DNA of 64,000 bases from Dyella monticola (GCF_003363155.1 NZ_QRBE01000011.1:62001-126000); one strand, 5' to 3'. Positions 18,622-27,288 are shown, numbered from the stretch's first letter. Notes: generated by a model not told the origin, from the sequence alone. Numbers and translations are program-made.

Positions 18622-20037
18622 CTACGCGTGCCATGACGCGTATGCACCCAGCGCTGCCGCGCGCGACGCTTGCAGATTGAGCATGGGCGGTAGATAACCG
18701 GTGCGCTGGGCGACAGACGCATCCTTCCAGGGTTCGTGCAGGAGATCGTTCGGCAGTTGCGCCAACTCCGGCAGCCAGCGGCGCAGATAGGTACCGTCCG
18801 GGTCGAACTTCTGCGCCTGGCTGACCGGATTGAAGATGCGAAAGTAAGGCGCGGCATCGGCGCCGCACCCGGCCACCCATTGCCACCCCAACGTATTGTT
18901 GGCCAGATCCGCATCCACCAAGGTATCCCAGAACCAGCGCGCGCCATGCAGCCAGTGCTGCCGCAGATTCTTGGTGAGCAGGCTCGCGACCACCATGCGC
19001 ACCCGGTTGTGCATCCAACCCGTCTGCCAGAGCTCGCGCATGCCGGCATCCACCAGCGGAATGCCCGTGCGTCCTTGCTGCCATCGACGCAATAGCGCGT
19101 CATCATCGGGCGCCCAGGGGAAGTCGGCAAAGCGCGGGTTGAAGCTCTCCACGGGTGTGCGGGGGAAGTGATAGAGCAGATGGTAGGCAAACTCGCGCCA
19201 TCCCAGCTCGCGCAAGTAGGGCTCGATGTCGGGACGTCGACGCGTATCGATGCGTTGCGCGTGACGATGCAGCGCATGAAAAATCTGCTGCGGTGAAATC
19301 TCTCCAAAATGCAGATGTGGAGATAGTCGGGACGTGCCATGCCGGGCGGGACGATCTCGCGCTGCCGCGTAATCGCGCAAGGCGTCGTCGCAGAACAGCT
19401 CCAGCATGTCCCAGGCGCCCCGTTCACCCGGACACCAGGATTCGCCGAAGGCTTTGTACCAAGGGATGCGCGGCAGAAGTTCGAAGGCTTCCAATGGCGC
19501 GCTTCCGGGAATGTCCGCCCATTCCACGCCCGTCGGTTCCGGCAAAGGCTCTACAACGCTGAGCGTGGGACGGACGCTGCGCCAATACGGCGTAAAGACC
19601 CGATAGGGTGCATCTTGTTTGGTTTGCACTTGCCAGGGTTCGCGCCACAGCGTGGCCGAATAGCTGTGCACCTCGATACCCTGCTCCCGCAGCGCTTGCT
19701 TGACATGCGTATCGCGCGCGATGGCGGCCGGTTCGTAACGGCGATTCCAGTAAACCGCCCTGGTACCGCTGTGCTCGATGACATCGCGCAAGGATGGCAG
19801 TGTGTTGCCCTTGCAAAGATGCAGTTGACCGCCGCGCTCGCGCAACTGCTCATGCAACGCGCGAAGAGAATGATGCAGCCACCATCGACTGGCACCGCCC
19901 AGTTGCCAGGGTGCATCCTCATTCTCCGTATGAATATACAAGGGCAGAACACGCGAATGGGATGCGTACGCTGCGGAAAGCGCGGGATTATCGTTCAACC
20001 GCAAATCGCGGCGAAACAACACGATTGCGGTAGTCAT
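18622..20037 (-). CDS. phrB: Deoxyribodipyrimidine photo-lyase
   Basis: 471 residues, the usual length for class I CPD photolyases. The N-terminal Rossmann-like antenna domain begins TTAIVLFRRDLRLNDNPAL. The C-terminal FAD domain shows the family blocks GTSRLSPHLHFGEISP, TGIPLVDAGMRELWQTGWMHNR, VVASLLTKNL and WQWVAGCGADAAPYFRIFNP. It repairs UV-induced cyclobutane pyrimidine dimers using blue light and reduced FAD. The ribosome site is weak. It stands alone; no antenna-cofactor gene is adjacent. Confidence 0.95.
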   Translation of the reverse strand: MTTAIVLFRRDLRLNDNPALSAAYASHSRVLPLYIHTENEDAPWQLGGASRWWLHHSLRALHEQLRERGGQLHLCKGNTLPSLRDVIEHSGTRAVYWNRRYEPAAIARDTHVKQALREQGIEVHSYSATLWREPWQVQTKQDAPYRVFTPYWRSVRPTLSVVEPLPEPTGVEWADIPGSAPLEAFELLPRIPWYKAFGESWCPGERGAWDMLELFCDDALRDYAAARDRPARHGTSRLSPHLHFGEISPQQIFHALHRHAQRIDTRRRPDIEPYLRELGWREFAYHLLYHFPRTPVESFNPRFADFPWAPDDDALLRRWQQGRTGIPLVDAGMRELWQTGWMHNRVRMVVASLLTKNLRQHWLHGARWFWDTLVDADLANNTLGWQWVAGCGADAAPYFRIFNPVSQAQKFDPDGTYLRRWLPELAQLPNDLLHEPWKDASVAQRTGYLPPMLNLQASRAAALGAYASWHA

Positions 20038-20239
20038 GCCGGACGTTATTCCATCAGGTGCGCCAGAGAACTACGAGGGCGGGATGACGCAGGCAACGTT
20101 GTAGCCCCACTTCTGCGATTTCTCAAACGAGCCGTGCCTCGTTCGCCGATCCGATGCCTGCAATCACGATAGCACTATCGTTTGTCGAACGCCGATGAGG
20201 GCCACCCCAAGGCAAGCGCGTTTTTCACCAACGCGCGCA

Positions 20240-21049
20240 CTACCAATGCAGGTGTTGGCTCAACCAGGCGTCGAAGAGTTCAAAGCGCAAGGCCTTCACG
20301 TGATTGGACTGCGGTACCCACGCCGTTCCGATACCGCAGACATCGAGGATCGGCTTGAACGGTGTGCCTCTTACCGCAAACACGGGACCACCGCTCATGC
20401 CACGCGCACCGTCAGGAAGTGCCCATTGGGTCGGTTTCAGGTCAGAGGTATGCAATCTGTCCGGTTCGACCGGAAAGTACACAAAGGGACTCGCATCGTC
20501 TATTGATTCCAGCGAATGTTTCGCAAAGGTGGCTATCCGCTGGTGAGGGCGTATTTCGCGCCCCGTATAGGTCTTGTTTTTAGTCCATGGAAATCCGGTG
20601 AATGCATAGAGCCTGTCTTCCGGAAAATTCGGGCACACCTGCTTTTCATCGAAGAAAGTAACGTGCGCGTAGGTCTGCGAGGGTTGTTTCCACAGTGGCG
20701 CAACCGCGATATCCAACTCCTTTTGGTGGAAGAATTCCAATTTGGATAGATGGATCATCGCCTTGCGTCCACGCGTCAAAAGACCGGCACCACGACCCCG
20801 TTGAATGCTGTCAATGACATCCTCAAGCACATGCCCCGCCGTAACAAGGAACGGCCATCCGTGCCGGGAATAGAAGAAAGCCGTGCCAAAGCCCTCGATT
20901 CGCTGCCCTGGCATCACGCGCACGGCCATCGCCACGGAGCTACTACATGCGTCTATCGCCGCATCAATCTGCCGATACCATTGCTGGAGTAGCGCGTCTG
21001 CGCCCGCGGGCAAAGCCGATTCATCCGTCCCAATGCGCGTAAGCTTCAT
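20240..21049 (-). CDS. Trypsin-like serine peptidase, no signal peptide
   Basis: 269 residues from ATG 21049, preceded by ACGAGGG; GTG 21067 would add six residues. The chymotrypsin-fold triad is visible: His73 in FLVTAGHVLED, Asp113 in KELDIAVAPL and Ser219 in RGMSGGPVF, with the GSGG-type oxyanion loop as GMSGGP. There is no signal peptide or membrane segment, so it would be cytosolic. Such stand-alone trypsin-like proteins are sometimes found in defence or stress contexts. No partner gene is in line with it. Confidence 0.75.
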   Translation of the reverse strand: MKLTRIGTDESALPAGADALLQQWYRQIDAAIDACSSSVAMAVRVMPGQRIEGFGTAFFYSRHGWPFLVTAGHVLEDVIDSIQRGRGAGLLTRGRKAMIHLSKLEFFHQKELDIAVAPLWKQPSQTYAHVTFFDEKQVCPNFPEDRLYAFTGFPWTKNKTYTGREIRPHQRIATFAKHSLESIDDASPFVYFPVEPDRLHTSDLKPTQWALPDGARGMSGGPVFAVRGTPFKPILDVCGIGTAWVPQSNHVKALRFELFDAWLSQHLHW

Positions 21050-21455
21050 AAGTGGATCCCTCGTCACTGTGACTGGCTATGTCGAGGGTATTAACCTCGT
21101 TGCCGACATCTGCGATAGCTTTAAGATGCCACAGGAGGCGCTGGATGCGGTACGACGTACATGCGATTATTTCATGGCATGTATGACGGCGTAGCTGAAG
21201 TCTTCGCCTGCTGACCTCCACGTGAGCGAGGTCCACGGCTGAAGTGCCTGTGCAGCTGAGGGGTTCGAATCTCGTACTTTCTCTAGGCGCCGCTTTCTTT
21301 ATCCATCGCTCACTTGAAAAGTCTTCGAGAACCTCTTGCGCGCACGGGCGTGAGCTATTCGCCGGAGACGCCCGTGAAAGCCATGAACGCGAGAGCACAC
21401 ACCGACATGTGCAAGGAGCTCGCAGAGAGTCGTCGGTGCCTGGAGATTCACCATT
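21050..21455. other. Intergenic region with possible gene and tRNA remnants
   Basis: About 400 bases between divergent genes. A plus-strand open frame ending at 21194 reads GYVEGINLVADICDSFKMPQ then EALDAVRRTCDYFMACMTA before its stop. It looks protein-like but has no ribosome site, and its 5' part is antisense to the peptidase gene. At 21259-21272 the string GGGGTTCGAATCTC resembles a tRNA T-arm, but its stem is imperfect and no tRNA body can be drawn. Both may be decay products. Confidence 0.3.
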
Positions 21456-21917
21456 ATGTATACACCGCGCTTCATTCGATGCTCGCCTTTGTGGAACGAT
21501 GAGCAGGGCGCCAAGCTGTACACCATTTCAGTGATGAACGCGCCCGTCGACATGGGGCCGTTCCTCGACCGCCTGGTGGTCGTCAAGGCCGATCGCGACA
21601 TTGATTGGGCTGGAACCGCTCATTTCGCAATCTTCCACCAGGGCATTGCGTTTCCTTACTGCGTGCTGTGTTGGTGGGGCAACGACAACGAGCTATTTAC
21701 TTCCGTATCCGTGCGTGTCGGCAAGGGGTGGGTAGAGCGGCCCGAGCGCTATTCGTTCTGCTTATACGACATGGAGGTTTTTTGGGTCGAGCGAACCGTG
21801 TATATCGAAACCATGTATGGCGAGCATCCTGACCTGCTGGCCTATCGGCAGGCACTGAGGCAGGATTGGTTATCTCCATCTCAACCGGACAGCGTGCCCG
21901 GCAAGCACATGACCTGA
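21456..21917 (+). CDS. Hypothetical soluble protein
   Basis: 153 residues, ATG preceded by TGGAGA at slightly long spacing. The sequence is rich in aromatic residues with alternating beta-like segments (AHFAIFHQGIAFPYCVLCWWG, YSFCLYDMEVFWVERTVYIE). No signal peptide and no known motif. A later start at MNAPVDMGP (21534) is possible. A strong stem-loop terminator follows 29 bases after the stop, which supports it as a real transcription unit. Confidence 0.55.
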   Translation: MYTPRFIRCSPLWNDEQGAKLYTISVMNAPVDMGPFLDRLVVVKADRDIDWAGTAHFAIFHQGIAFPYCVLCWWGNDNELFTSVSVRVGKGWVERPERYSFCLYDMEVFWVERTVYIETMYGEHPDLLAYRQALRQDWLSPSQPDSVPGKHMT

Positions 21918-21946
21918 TCCTTTGCTCGCACCTGCATGCAGACGAA

Positions 21947-21994
21947 ACAAATAAACAAAACCCTGCAACACGCCGAAGGGTTTTGTTTATTTGT
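21947..21994 (+). terminator. Long AT-rich hairpin terminator
   Basis: Perfect 18-base arms ACAAATAAACAAAACCCT and AGGGTTTTGTTTATTTGT around a 12-base loop. The descending arm is T-rich, so it can act as an intrinsic terminator for the gene ending at 21917. The arms are unusually long and AT-rich for this genome. Confidence 0.75.
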
Positions 21995-22206
21995 GCCAGC
22001 CCGCGCCATCGCGGTTTCGGCTGGCCGTGGTCAATCGTGAATTTCGGCCGGAGAGGCCAAGGTGCTCAATCCGTCGGGCGTTACGTTGCTTGGCGCCTAA
22101 TATTGGGTGTTCAAGTCGACTGTCGCGTGACTGCCGCATCGATCGTTGTCTGCTTCCCACCCAGAACGACTTTTAAACAAAGCGTAACGACTTCAGAGGT
22201 ATTTGA

Positions 22207-22515
22207 ATGTACGAGGACAAATGGCGCCGTTTACGGGCATGGACTTATGTATCGAGGGCAATCTTTATTCTCGGCATTCCAGTCGCCTTTCTCTTTAGTT
22301 CTCCTCTTCTTAAAGCATTCGACGGCTATTTTTTTCTGTGCTGGTTTGTAGCCTTCGCCGGCGCGAGCTCGGTCGCGGCATCATTCCGATGCCCTCGGTG
22401 CGGAAATCCTTTTTTTAAGCCCAACTTTCTCGCTTATAGCGGGTTTTCACGGAAATGCGTGCATTGCGGCTTGCCCCAATGGTCGGATGGCGGCCATGGT
22501 AGTGCCCGTGCTTGA
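22207..22515 (+). CDS. Small membrane protein with C-terminal zinc ribbon
   Basis: 102 residues, ATG preceded by AGAGGT. Two hydrophobic segments (~12-33 and ~38-58) are followed by CPRCGNPFF and CVHCGLPQW, a four-cysteine zinc-ribbon pattern. The gene is AT-richer than its surroundings. Function unknown; the small soluble ribbon would face the cytosol or periplasm depending on topology. The frameshifted gene at 37779-38592 also combines membrane segments with paired cysteines but has its ribbon at the N-terminus. Confidence 0.65.
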   Translation: MYEDKWRRLRAWTYVSRAIFILGIPVAFLFSSPLLKAFDGYFFLCWFVAFAGASSVAASFRCPRCGNPFFKPNFLAYSGFSRKCVHCGLPQWSDGGHGSARA

Positions 22516-22591
22516 TCGATCTTAGAAGGTGTTTGAGCGATTTCGAACGGAATCGTCGACGCGAAGATAGGGAGTGAACGCGGCGGCCCTC

Positions 22592-22861
22592 TCAATGCTT
22601 CGATGAAACATCCGCACCCCTCTTGCTTCGACAAACCTCCTCCAGCACACCGCGAAGCTGGAAGCTCATCTCTCCAAAAAGCTGCCCTAGCAACACACGG
22701 CGGATAAGCAGCATGGCGCTGTCCTCGTCGACGGTTGGCGCGGTGCCGGCCAGTTGGGCCATCAGCAGAAGCTTGTCGCAGATGACGCAGAGGTCGTCGA
22801 AGTGGTCTTGGGATAGCGCGTAGGTTTTGGGGTTTAGCACGTCGTGCAGGGTGCTGGTCAT
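22592..22861 (-). CDS. Small hypothetical helical protein
   Basis: 89 residues, ATG preceded by TGGAG at ideal spacing. Entirely helical composition (SQDHFDDLCVICDKLLLMAQ, SAMLLIRRVLLGQLFGEMSF) with no membrane segment. No domain recognised. Two tandem inverted repeats sit directly upstream of the start (22884-22934) and may control it. Confidence 0.6.
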   Translation of the reverse strand: MTSTLHDVLNPKTYALSQDHFDDLCVICDKLLLMAQLAGTAPTVDEDSAMLLIRRVLLGQLFGEMSFQLRGVLEEVCRSKRGADVSSKH

Positions 22862-22883
22862 GGGCGTACTCCATTGCGTTAAG

Positions 22884-22934
22884 TCACGCCACGTATTGCG
22901 CGTGGCGTGAAGGGTTTGCAGGAAAAATCCTGCA
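22884..22934 (-). promoter_or_regulatory. Two tandem hairpins upstream of the 89-residue gene
   Basis: First stem TCACGCCACG / CGTGGCGTGA with loop TATTGCG (22884-22910). Second stem TGCAGGA / TCCTGCA with loop AAAA (22917-22934). Both are perfect. On the minus strand they lie 23-73 bases before the start at 22861, in the likely leader or promoter. They may be operators or leader-RNA hairpins. Confidence 0.45.
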
Positions 22935-23157
22935 TGTAGGCGCGGAAGGATCCGATTCCGTTTCTACGAAAACCCTGAGTGGCCCGACGCCGCGCAGCAT
23001 GCAGGGCGGTGAAGTGGTGTAAATCTCGGCGTGGTGGGAGCACGCGGGTGCGTGCGTGCCGTATGATCGGGAGTAACCATTATCGACTGCTCTCTAGTTG
23101 GTTGTGGCCAGCGGGTCGTTTGAGTTGCTGCTCAGGCGATCCGCGCACTTCACTCAT

Positions 23158-23200
23158 GTCGGGCGTGTCGGTGTCATCCACGCGGATGGACACGCCCGAC
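23158..23200 (+). other. Strong orphan stem-loop, possible small-RNA terminator
   Basis: Outer arms GTCGGGCGTGTC / GACACGCCCGAC (12 bp) enclose an inner CATCC-ACGC-GGATG stem, and TTT follows on the plus strand. No plus-strand gene ends here, and on the minus strand there is no T-run after it. It could terminate a small RNA starting in the ~250 bases to the left, or be a degenerate repeat element. Confidence 0.4.
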
Positions 23201-23316
23201 TTTCGCACCATCGCACATTTGCGACATGCTTATCTGTCAGTGCAAGCAGACTGGTGTTGACGGTATCGCTGACGATGTTTGGTTGTTACGTGGAAGACAC
23301 CGCCAACCGCGTGGCA

Positions 23317-25176
23317 TCAATGCATGAATTTTTCGAGCGTGAGTTGCGCTGCCTGCTCAAATGATTGAGCGACGCGGTCCACATCCGGGCCGGCTTCGGC
23401 TGGCTCTTGAATCTCCAGGATGTGCGGAAGCAGTACGGCGATAAGGGTCACGTCGGTAAAGCGCCGCCGCATTTCCTGCGCCATGGCCTCTGACGATTCG
23501 CGCCCTTTGGGTCCTGGCGCGTTGACGATGTGGAGCATGGACACTGCATTGGGCGTGGCTTCCGGATGGCTTTCCGCGGCGAAGTCTTCAACATCTTTCA
23601 TGGAGATGTGGCGCGCGTCGATGCTGAGATGGCGCAGGATGCGCACAAGTATTTCGGTGGCGACATCGTCGTAGCTGCTGCCGCTGCCCAGGCATAGCAC
23701 GATGGAACCCGGAGCCACGGCGAGCGGCCCCTGCCAACGGCCGGCGGAGTGCTCGCGCTGCTGGCGCAGGTAACGGCCGAGGTTGTCTTCATCCAACACG
23801 GAGGTGGAACGGCGCCAGCGCGGTTGTGAGGATGATTCCCTGCCCAGCGTTTCGATCACGCGCACGACGGCGGTCCGTGCTTTAAGCAACTGTTGCGGGC
23901 CGATGGCTTTTTGCGCCAGATCCATCTGCGCCAGTTGCAACGCGGGCAGCAGTACGGCGTCGCAATAGCGGGCAAACGAGCGTTGTCTCAAAAAGATGCG
24001 GGCGGACGCGATGATTTCGTCGGCATCGCCGGACAATGCGCGTTGGTAGAAGCGCTGCGGCAGCGTCAATGCGGGTGCATCGCCGAGCAGAATGCCGAGC
24101 ACGTTGAACGCTTTGACATGTCGCCCCATCACCACCAGGCAGAGTGTCAACGGCGTGGACAGCACCAGGCCCATCGGCCCCCACAGCCAGCTCCAGAAAA
24201 TCGCCGCAATCACCACGGCAAGCGGTGACAGGCCGGTCGCGTGGCCATAGAGCTGCGGCTCCACCCATTGGCTCACCACCACTTCGACCACGGCGAAGAG
24301 TGCGAGCGTCATGAACAGCAGCGACCACCCCGGCGTCACGGCCGCCGCAAGCAAGCCGGCCAGCAGCGCGGCGAGCCACACGCCCACATACGGCACAAAG
24401 CGCAGCACCGCGGTGAGCGCGCCCCATAGCAAGGCGTTGGGAAGCCCAATGGCGGCCAGGCCCAGCCATATCAGCAAGCCCACGCCCACATTCACCGCAA
24501 ACTGCGAGACGAAGAAGCGCGAAAGACGCTCGCCGCCGTCGTTGATCGCCACGGTGGTGGCGCGCAGATCCGCGCCGCCAATGACGCGGATAAAGCGATC
24601 GCGCAACGATTCGTATTCGAGCAGCACGAAGACCAGCACCACCAGCACGATGCCGGCGGTCTCCAGCGGGCTCCACAACGAGGACAGCACCCGCTTTACC
24701 GCGTCCCACGGGCTGGACAGCACCGGCGTGGAGGGGACATAGGCCGGCACGGCTGTCTCCTGCGCTTGCCCGGCGCTGCTTGCACTCAGCGCGTTGATCA
24801 CTCTGCCCGCTTCCCCGCGCATCGCCTGCACGTGCGCCACGGTGACGTCATGCAAGAACTGCAGCTTGGCTTGTACGGTGCGTTCGTACTGGGGAAGGCT
24901 TTCGGCCAGATGCACGATCTGCGAGCCGATCACCGTCATGAGCCCGGCGGCGACGGTAGCCAGCAGCAGCACGGCAACGAGTACGGCGTAGGCATGCCCT
25001 ATCCGCAATTTCTGCAGCAGGCGCACGAACGGCGCCATCAGCAGGCCCAGGATCAAGGCCAGGATGACCGGCACCAGCACGTCTTTGCCGAAATACAACA
25101 AGGCGAGCACCACGCCGATGGCGACCACGTTCAAGGCGCGCTGGCTTGTTGGTGTGACCGGCTGCGTATCTAACAT
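23317..25176 (-). CDS. AI-2E family transporter with large extra C-terminal cytosolic domain
   Basis: 619 residues from ATG 25176 (CAAGG upstream). Residues ~10-350 match the AI-2E/PerM-type exporter family: membrane pairs at the start (LALLYFGKDVLVPVILALIL), a large periplasmic loop (~75-150), then the conserved C-terminal membrane block with TPGWSLLFMTLALF and PLAVVIAAIFWSWLWGPMGL. Family members usually end near 350-380 residues. Here about 250 more follow: a helical part (~350-440) and an alpha/beta part with GSIVLCLGSGSSYDDVATEI and DVTLIAVLLPH, resembling a Rossmann or cobalamin-binding-like fold. Substrate unknown. Confidence 0.85.
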   Translation of the reverse strand: MLDTQPVTPTSQRALNVVAIGVVLALLYFGKDVLVPVILALILGLLMAPFVRLLQKLRIGHAYAVLVAVLLLATVAAGLMTVIGSQIVHLAESLPQYERTVQAKLQFLHDVTVAHVQAMRGEAGRVINALSASSAGQAQETAVPAYVPSTPVLSSPWDAVKRVLSSLWSPLETAGIVLVVLVFVLLEYESLRDRFIRVIGGADLRATTVAINDGGERLSRFFVSQFAVNVGVGLLIWLGLAAIGLPNALLWGALTAVLRFVPYVGVWLAALLAGLLAAAVTPGWSLLFMTLALFAVVEVVVSQWVEPQLYGHATGLSPLAVVIAAIFWSWLWGPMGLVLSTPLTLCLVVMGRHVKAFNVLGILLGDAPALTLPQRFYQRALSGDADEIIASARIFLRQRSFARYCDAVLLPALQLAQMDLAQKAIGPQQLLKARTAVVRVIETLGRESSSQPRWRRSTSVLDEDNLGRYLRQQREHSAGRWQGPLAVAPGSIVLCLGSGSSYDDVATEILVRILRHLSIDARHISMKDVEDFAAESHPEATPNAVSMLHIVNAPGPKGRESSEAMAQEMRRRFTDVTLIAVLLPHILEIQEPAEAGPDVDRVAQSFEQAAQLTLEKFMH

Positions 25177-25429
25177 GAGTGCCTTGGCCTTGAAGGTAGC
25201 TGACGTGGCAGATGGTAAAGCCGCGAACAAAGCTTCGCATGGCTTATCGCCTGAGCGCGGCAGCGTTTGGGTCGCTGCGCCGCATAAGCGCGCATGCGCT
25301 GGCACGGATTTTCGTGCACGCACGCATGGCACCAAGCTTGCTTATTTACCTCATTGGGATGCTCACGCGACGGAAAACCGTCGCCAGCCACGTCTTTTTG
25401 ACGCGGTACCACCCGCCATGAGGAGTGCG

Positions 25430-25519
25430 ATGATGTCATCGACCGCCATGCAACAACGTGCCCGCCGCATCGGTTTGGCCATGCCGGCCATGCTCGTGCC
25501 TGTGGACGGCCGCGCATGA
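25430..25519 (+). CDS. Short leader ORF coupled to the aminotransferase gene
   Basis: 29 residues beginning MMSSTAMQQRARRIGLAMPA, from an ATG preceded by GAGGAG at near-ideal spacing. Its TGA overlaps the ATG of the aminotransferase as ATGA, the classic arrangement for translational coupling. The downstream gene has no clear ribosome site of its own, so this ORF may be what loads ribosomes onto the operon. It may have no peptide function. The alternative is that it is chance and the GAGGAG serves nothing. Confidence 0.4.
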   Translation: MMSSTAMQQRARRIGLAMPAMLVPVDGRA

Positions 25520-26640
25520 ACGCGATCAGCCGCATTCCGTTGCTGGTGGCGCAGCTGCCCGACACCGACGCGTTGCTGCCGTATCTGCGGGAGATCGACG
25601 CCAATCGCTGGTACACCAATTTTGGCCCACTGGTCACACGGCTGGAGCAGCGTTTTGCGGCCAGCTTTGCGCCGCCGCCCGGCGCGCCCTCCGCCATTAC
25701 AGCCGCCAGCGGCACCGCCGGGCTGGAGCTGGTGCTCGGCGCGTTGGAACTGCCGACCGATGCGAAGGTGTTGCTGCCCGCACTGACTTTCGTCGCGACG
25801 GCCACGGCGGTGATCCGCTCGGGCTATCGCCCGTTGATCGGTGATGTGGATGCATCGAGCTGGTTACTCACGCCGGAGACCGCGCGCGAGTATGCCGCGC
25901 GCCATCGCGTGGATGCGGTGATGCCGGTGGCCACGTTCGGCAATCCGCAGGATGTGGAAGCGTGGGATGCGTTTGTCGCCGACACCGGCATACCGGTGGT
26001 GATCGACGCTGCAGGCGCCTACGGCAATCAACGCGTGGGGCGTCGCTGCCATGTGGTTTTCAGCCTCCACGCGACCAAGGCGCTGGCGGCCGGGGAAGGT
26101 GGCGTGGTGGTGAGTTATGACCATGCGCTGGCCAAGCGCGTGCGCCGGCTCAGCAATTTCGGCATCGACCTGGAACAAGGCAGCCAGGTGTTCGTGGCGG
26201 GCGAAAACGGCAAGCTCAGCGAATACCATGCGGCCGTTGCGCATGCCGCACTGGATCAATGGCCGGTGGTTGCCGCGCGGCGACGTGCGGTGCAGGCGCG
26301 CTATCAGCATCTGTTGAATCTGCACTGCCCCGATCTGCGTTTGCAGCGCCGGGCGGCGGATGGCATCTACCCGATTCTGGTGGTGCTGCTCCCAGAAGGT
26401 TTGCACGCACGCGATCTGCAACCGGAATTGCTTTGGCGCGGCATCGAAACACGCCAGTGGTACTGCCCTACGCTCGACCAGCACCCGGCGTTTTCCGCCT
26501 ATGTCGGCGGTCCGTTGCCGGTGGCGCATGATCTGGCCGAACGCCTGCTCGGTTTGCCGTTTTTCGTGGATATCGATGAGCTGCAGATGCATCGCGTCTG
26601 CCAGGCGATGGCCGAACTCACCCATCAGGTGCACGCATGA
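25516..26640 (+). CDS. DegT/DnrJ/EryC1-type sugar aminotransferase (VioA-like)
   Basis: 374 residues. PLP-dependent fold type I: AASGTAGLELVLGAL near residue 65, the cofactor-contacting VVIDAAGAYG (DAA motif) near 157, and the Schiff-base Lys188 in FSLHATKALAAGEGG, a signature of nucleotide-sugar 4-aminotransferases that make 4-amino-4,6-dideoxy sugars. Expected to transfer an amino group from glutamate to a dTDP- or UDP-4-keto-6-deoxy sugar. It overlaps the acyltransferase gene by four bases, so the two probably act in sequence to make an N-acylated amino sugar. Confidence 0.88.
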   Translation: MNAISRIPLLVAQLPDTDALLPYLREIDANRWYTNFGPLVTRLEQRFAASFAPPPGAPSAITAASGTAGLELVLGALELPTDAKVLLPALTFVATATAVIRSGYRPLIGDVDASSWLLTPETAREYAARHRVDAVMPVATFGNPQDVEAWDAFVADTGIPVVIDAAGAYGNQRVGRRCHVVFSLHATKALAAGEGGVVVSYDHALAKRVRRLSNFGIDLEQGSQVFVAGENGKLSEYHAAVAHAALDQWPVVAARRRAVQARYQHLLNLHCPDLRLQRRAADGIYPILVVLLPEGLHARDLQPELLWRGIETRQWYCPTLDQHPAFSAYVGGPLPVAHDLAERLLGLPFFVDIDELQMHRVCQAMAELTHQVHA

Positions 26641-27209
26641 GCCTGCTCGATGCGGGACAGCTCGGCTTTCGGCAGCGCGGCCGCAATGTGCGCATTTATG
26701 CCGGCGCCAGGATCATCGGTGCGGAATTCATCACGCTGGGCGACAACATCATCATCGATGATTTTGTTTTTATCTATGCAAGCGGGCCGACGGTCATCGG
26801 AAGCCACGTGCACATCGCCTCGTTTTGTTCGCTGGTCGGTGGCGGCGAATTACGCGTGGGTGATTTCTGTTCGTTGTCATCGGGCGTGCGCGTGCTCACC
26901 GGCTCGGATGATTTTCACGGCGGTGGTTTGACTAATTCGACCATTCCGGCTGAGTTTCGGCATGTGTCGCGCTCGTTCGTGCATATTGGCCGACACAGCA
27001 TGGTCGGTACCAATACAGTAGTGCTACCCGGCACGCGCATCGGCGAGGGCGCAGCGATTGGCGCCGGCAGCCTGGTCAACCGCGATCTTGCACCATGGGG
27101 AATCTATATCGGCAGCCCGGCGCGGCGGATTCGCGAGCGGCCGAGCGAGCCGATCCTGGCGCAGGAAGCTTTATTGCAGGCTGCGCATCCCTTTCAGTGC
27201 GTGGCGTGA
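26637..27209 (+). CDS. Left-handed beta-helix (hexapeptide repeat) acyltransferase
   Basis: 190 residues, start overlapping the aminotransferase stop (ATGA). Hexapeptide repeats run from ~15 to ~165 (ITLGDNIIIDDFVFI, PTVIGSHVHIASFCSLVGGG, FVHIGRHSMVGTNTVVLPG, IGEGAAIGAGSLV), closed by the usual IYIGSPARRIRERP. A candidate catalytic His is in GSDDFHGGG. By analogy with VioB/WbbJ-type enzymes it likely acetylates or otherwise acylates the amino sugar made by the previous gene, or a hydroxyl on a glycan. Cytosolic. Confidence 0.85.
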   Translation: MSLLDAGQLGFRQRGRNVRIYAGARIIGAEFITLGDNIIIDDFVFIYASGPTVIGSHVHIASFCSLVGGGELRVGDFCSLSSGVRVLTGSDDFHGGGLTNSTIPAEFRHVSRSFVHIGRHSMVGTNTVVLPGTRIGEGAAIGAGSLVNRDLAPWGIYIGSPARRIRERPSEPILAQEALLQAAHPFQCVA

Positions 27210-27288
27210 ATGCTGTGCGTGGTGACGCTGATGTCTCCCTTGTTTGCGCACGCGTGCGCGGCGGTCCCTATGGACACGGAATACCGCA

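Larger units (their letters stand above)
22862..23316. other. Intergenic region rich in inverted repeats
   Basis: About 455 bases between the small helical gene and the 3' end of the transporter gene. It holds no credible protein gene but has three strong inverted repeats (listed separately). The largest could end an unannotated small RNA on the plus strand. Confidence 0.35.

Noticed and set aside
21250-21290. tRNA-like T-arm string GGGGTTCGAATC
   Set aside because: The T-stem has a mismatch and no anticodon or D-arm can be folded upstream, so a tRNA gene is not supported. An attachment-site remnant remains possible but unproven.
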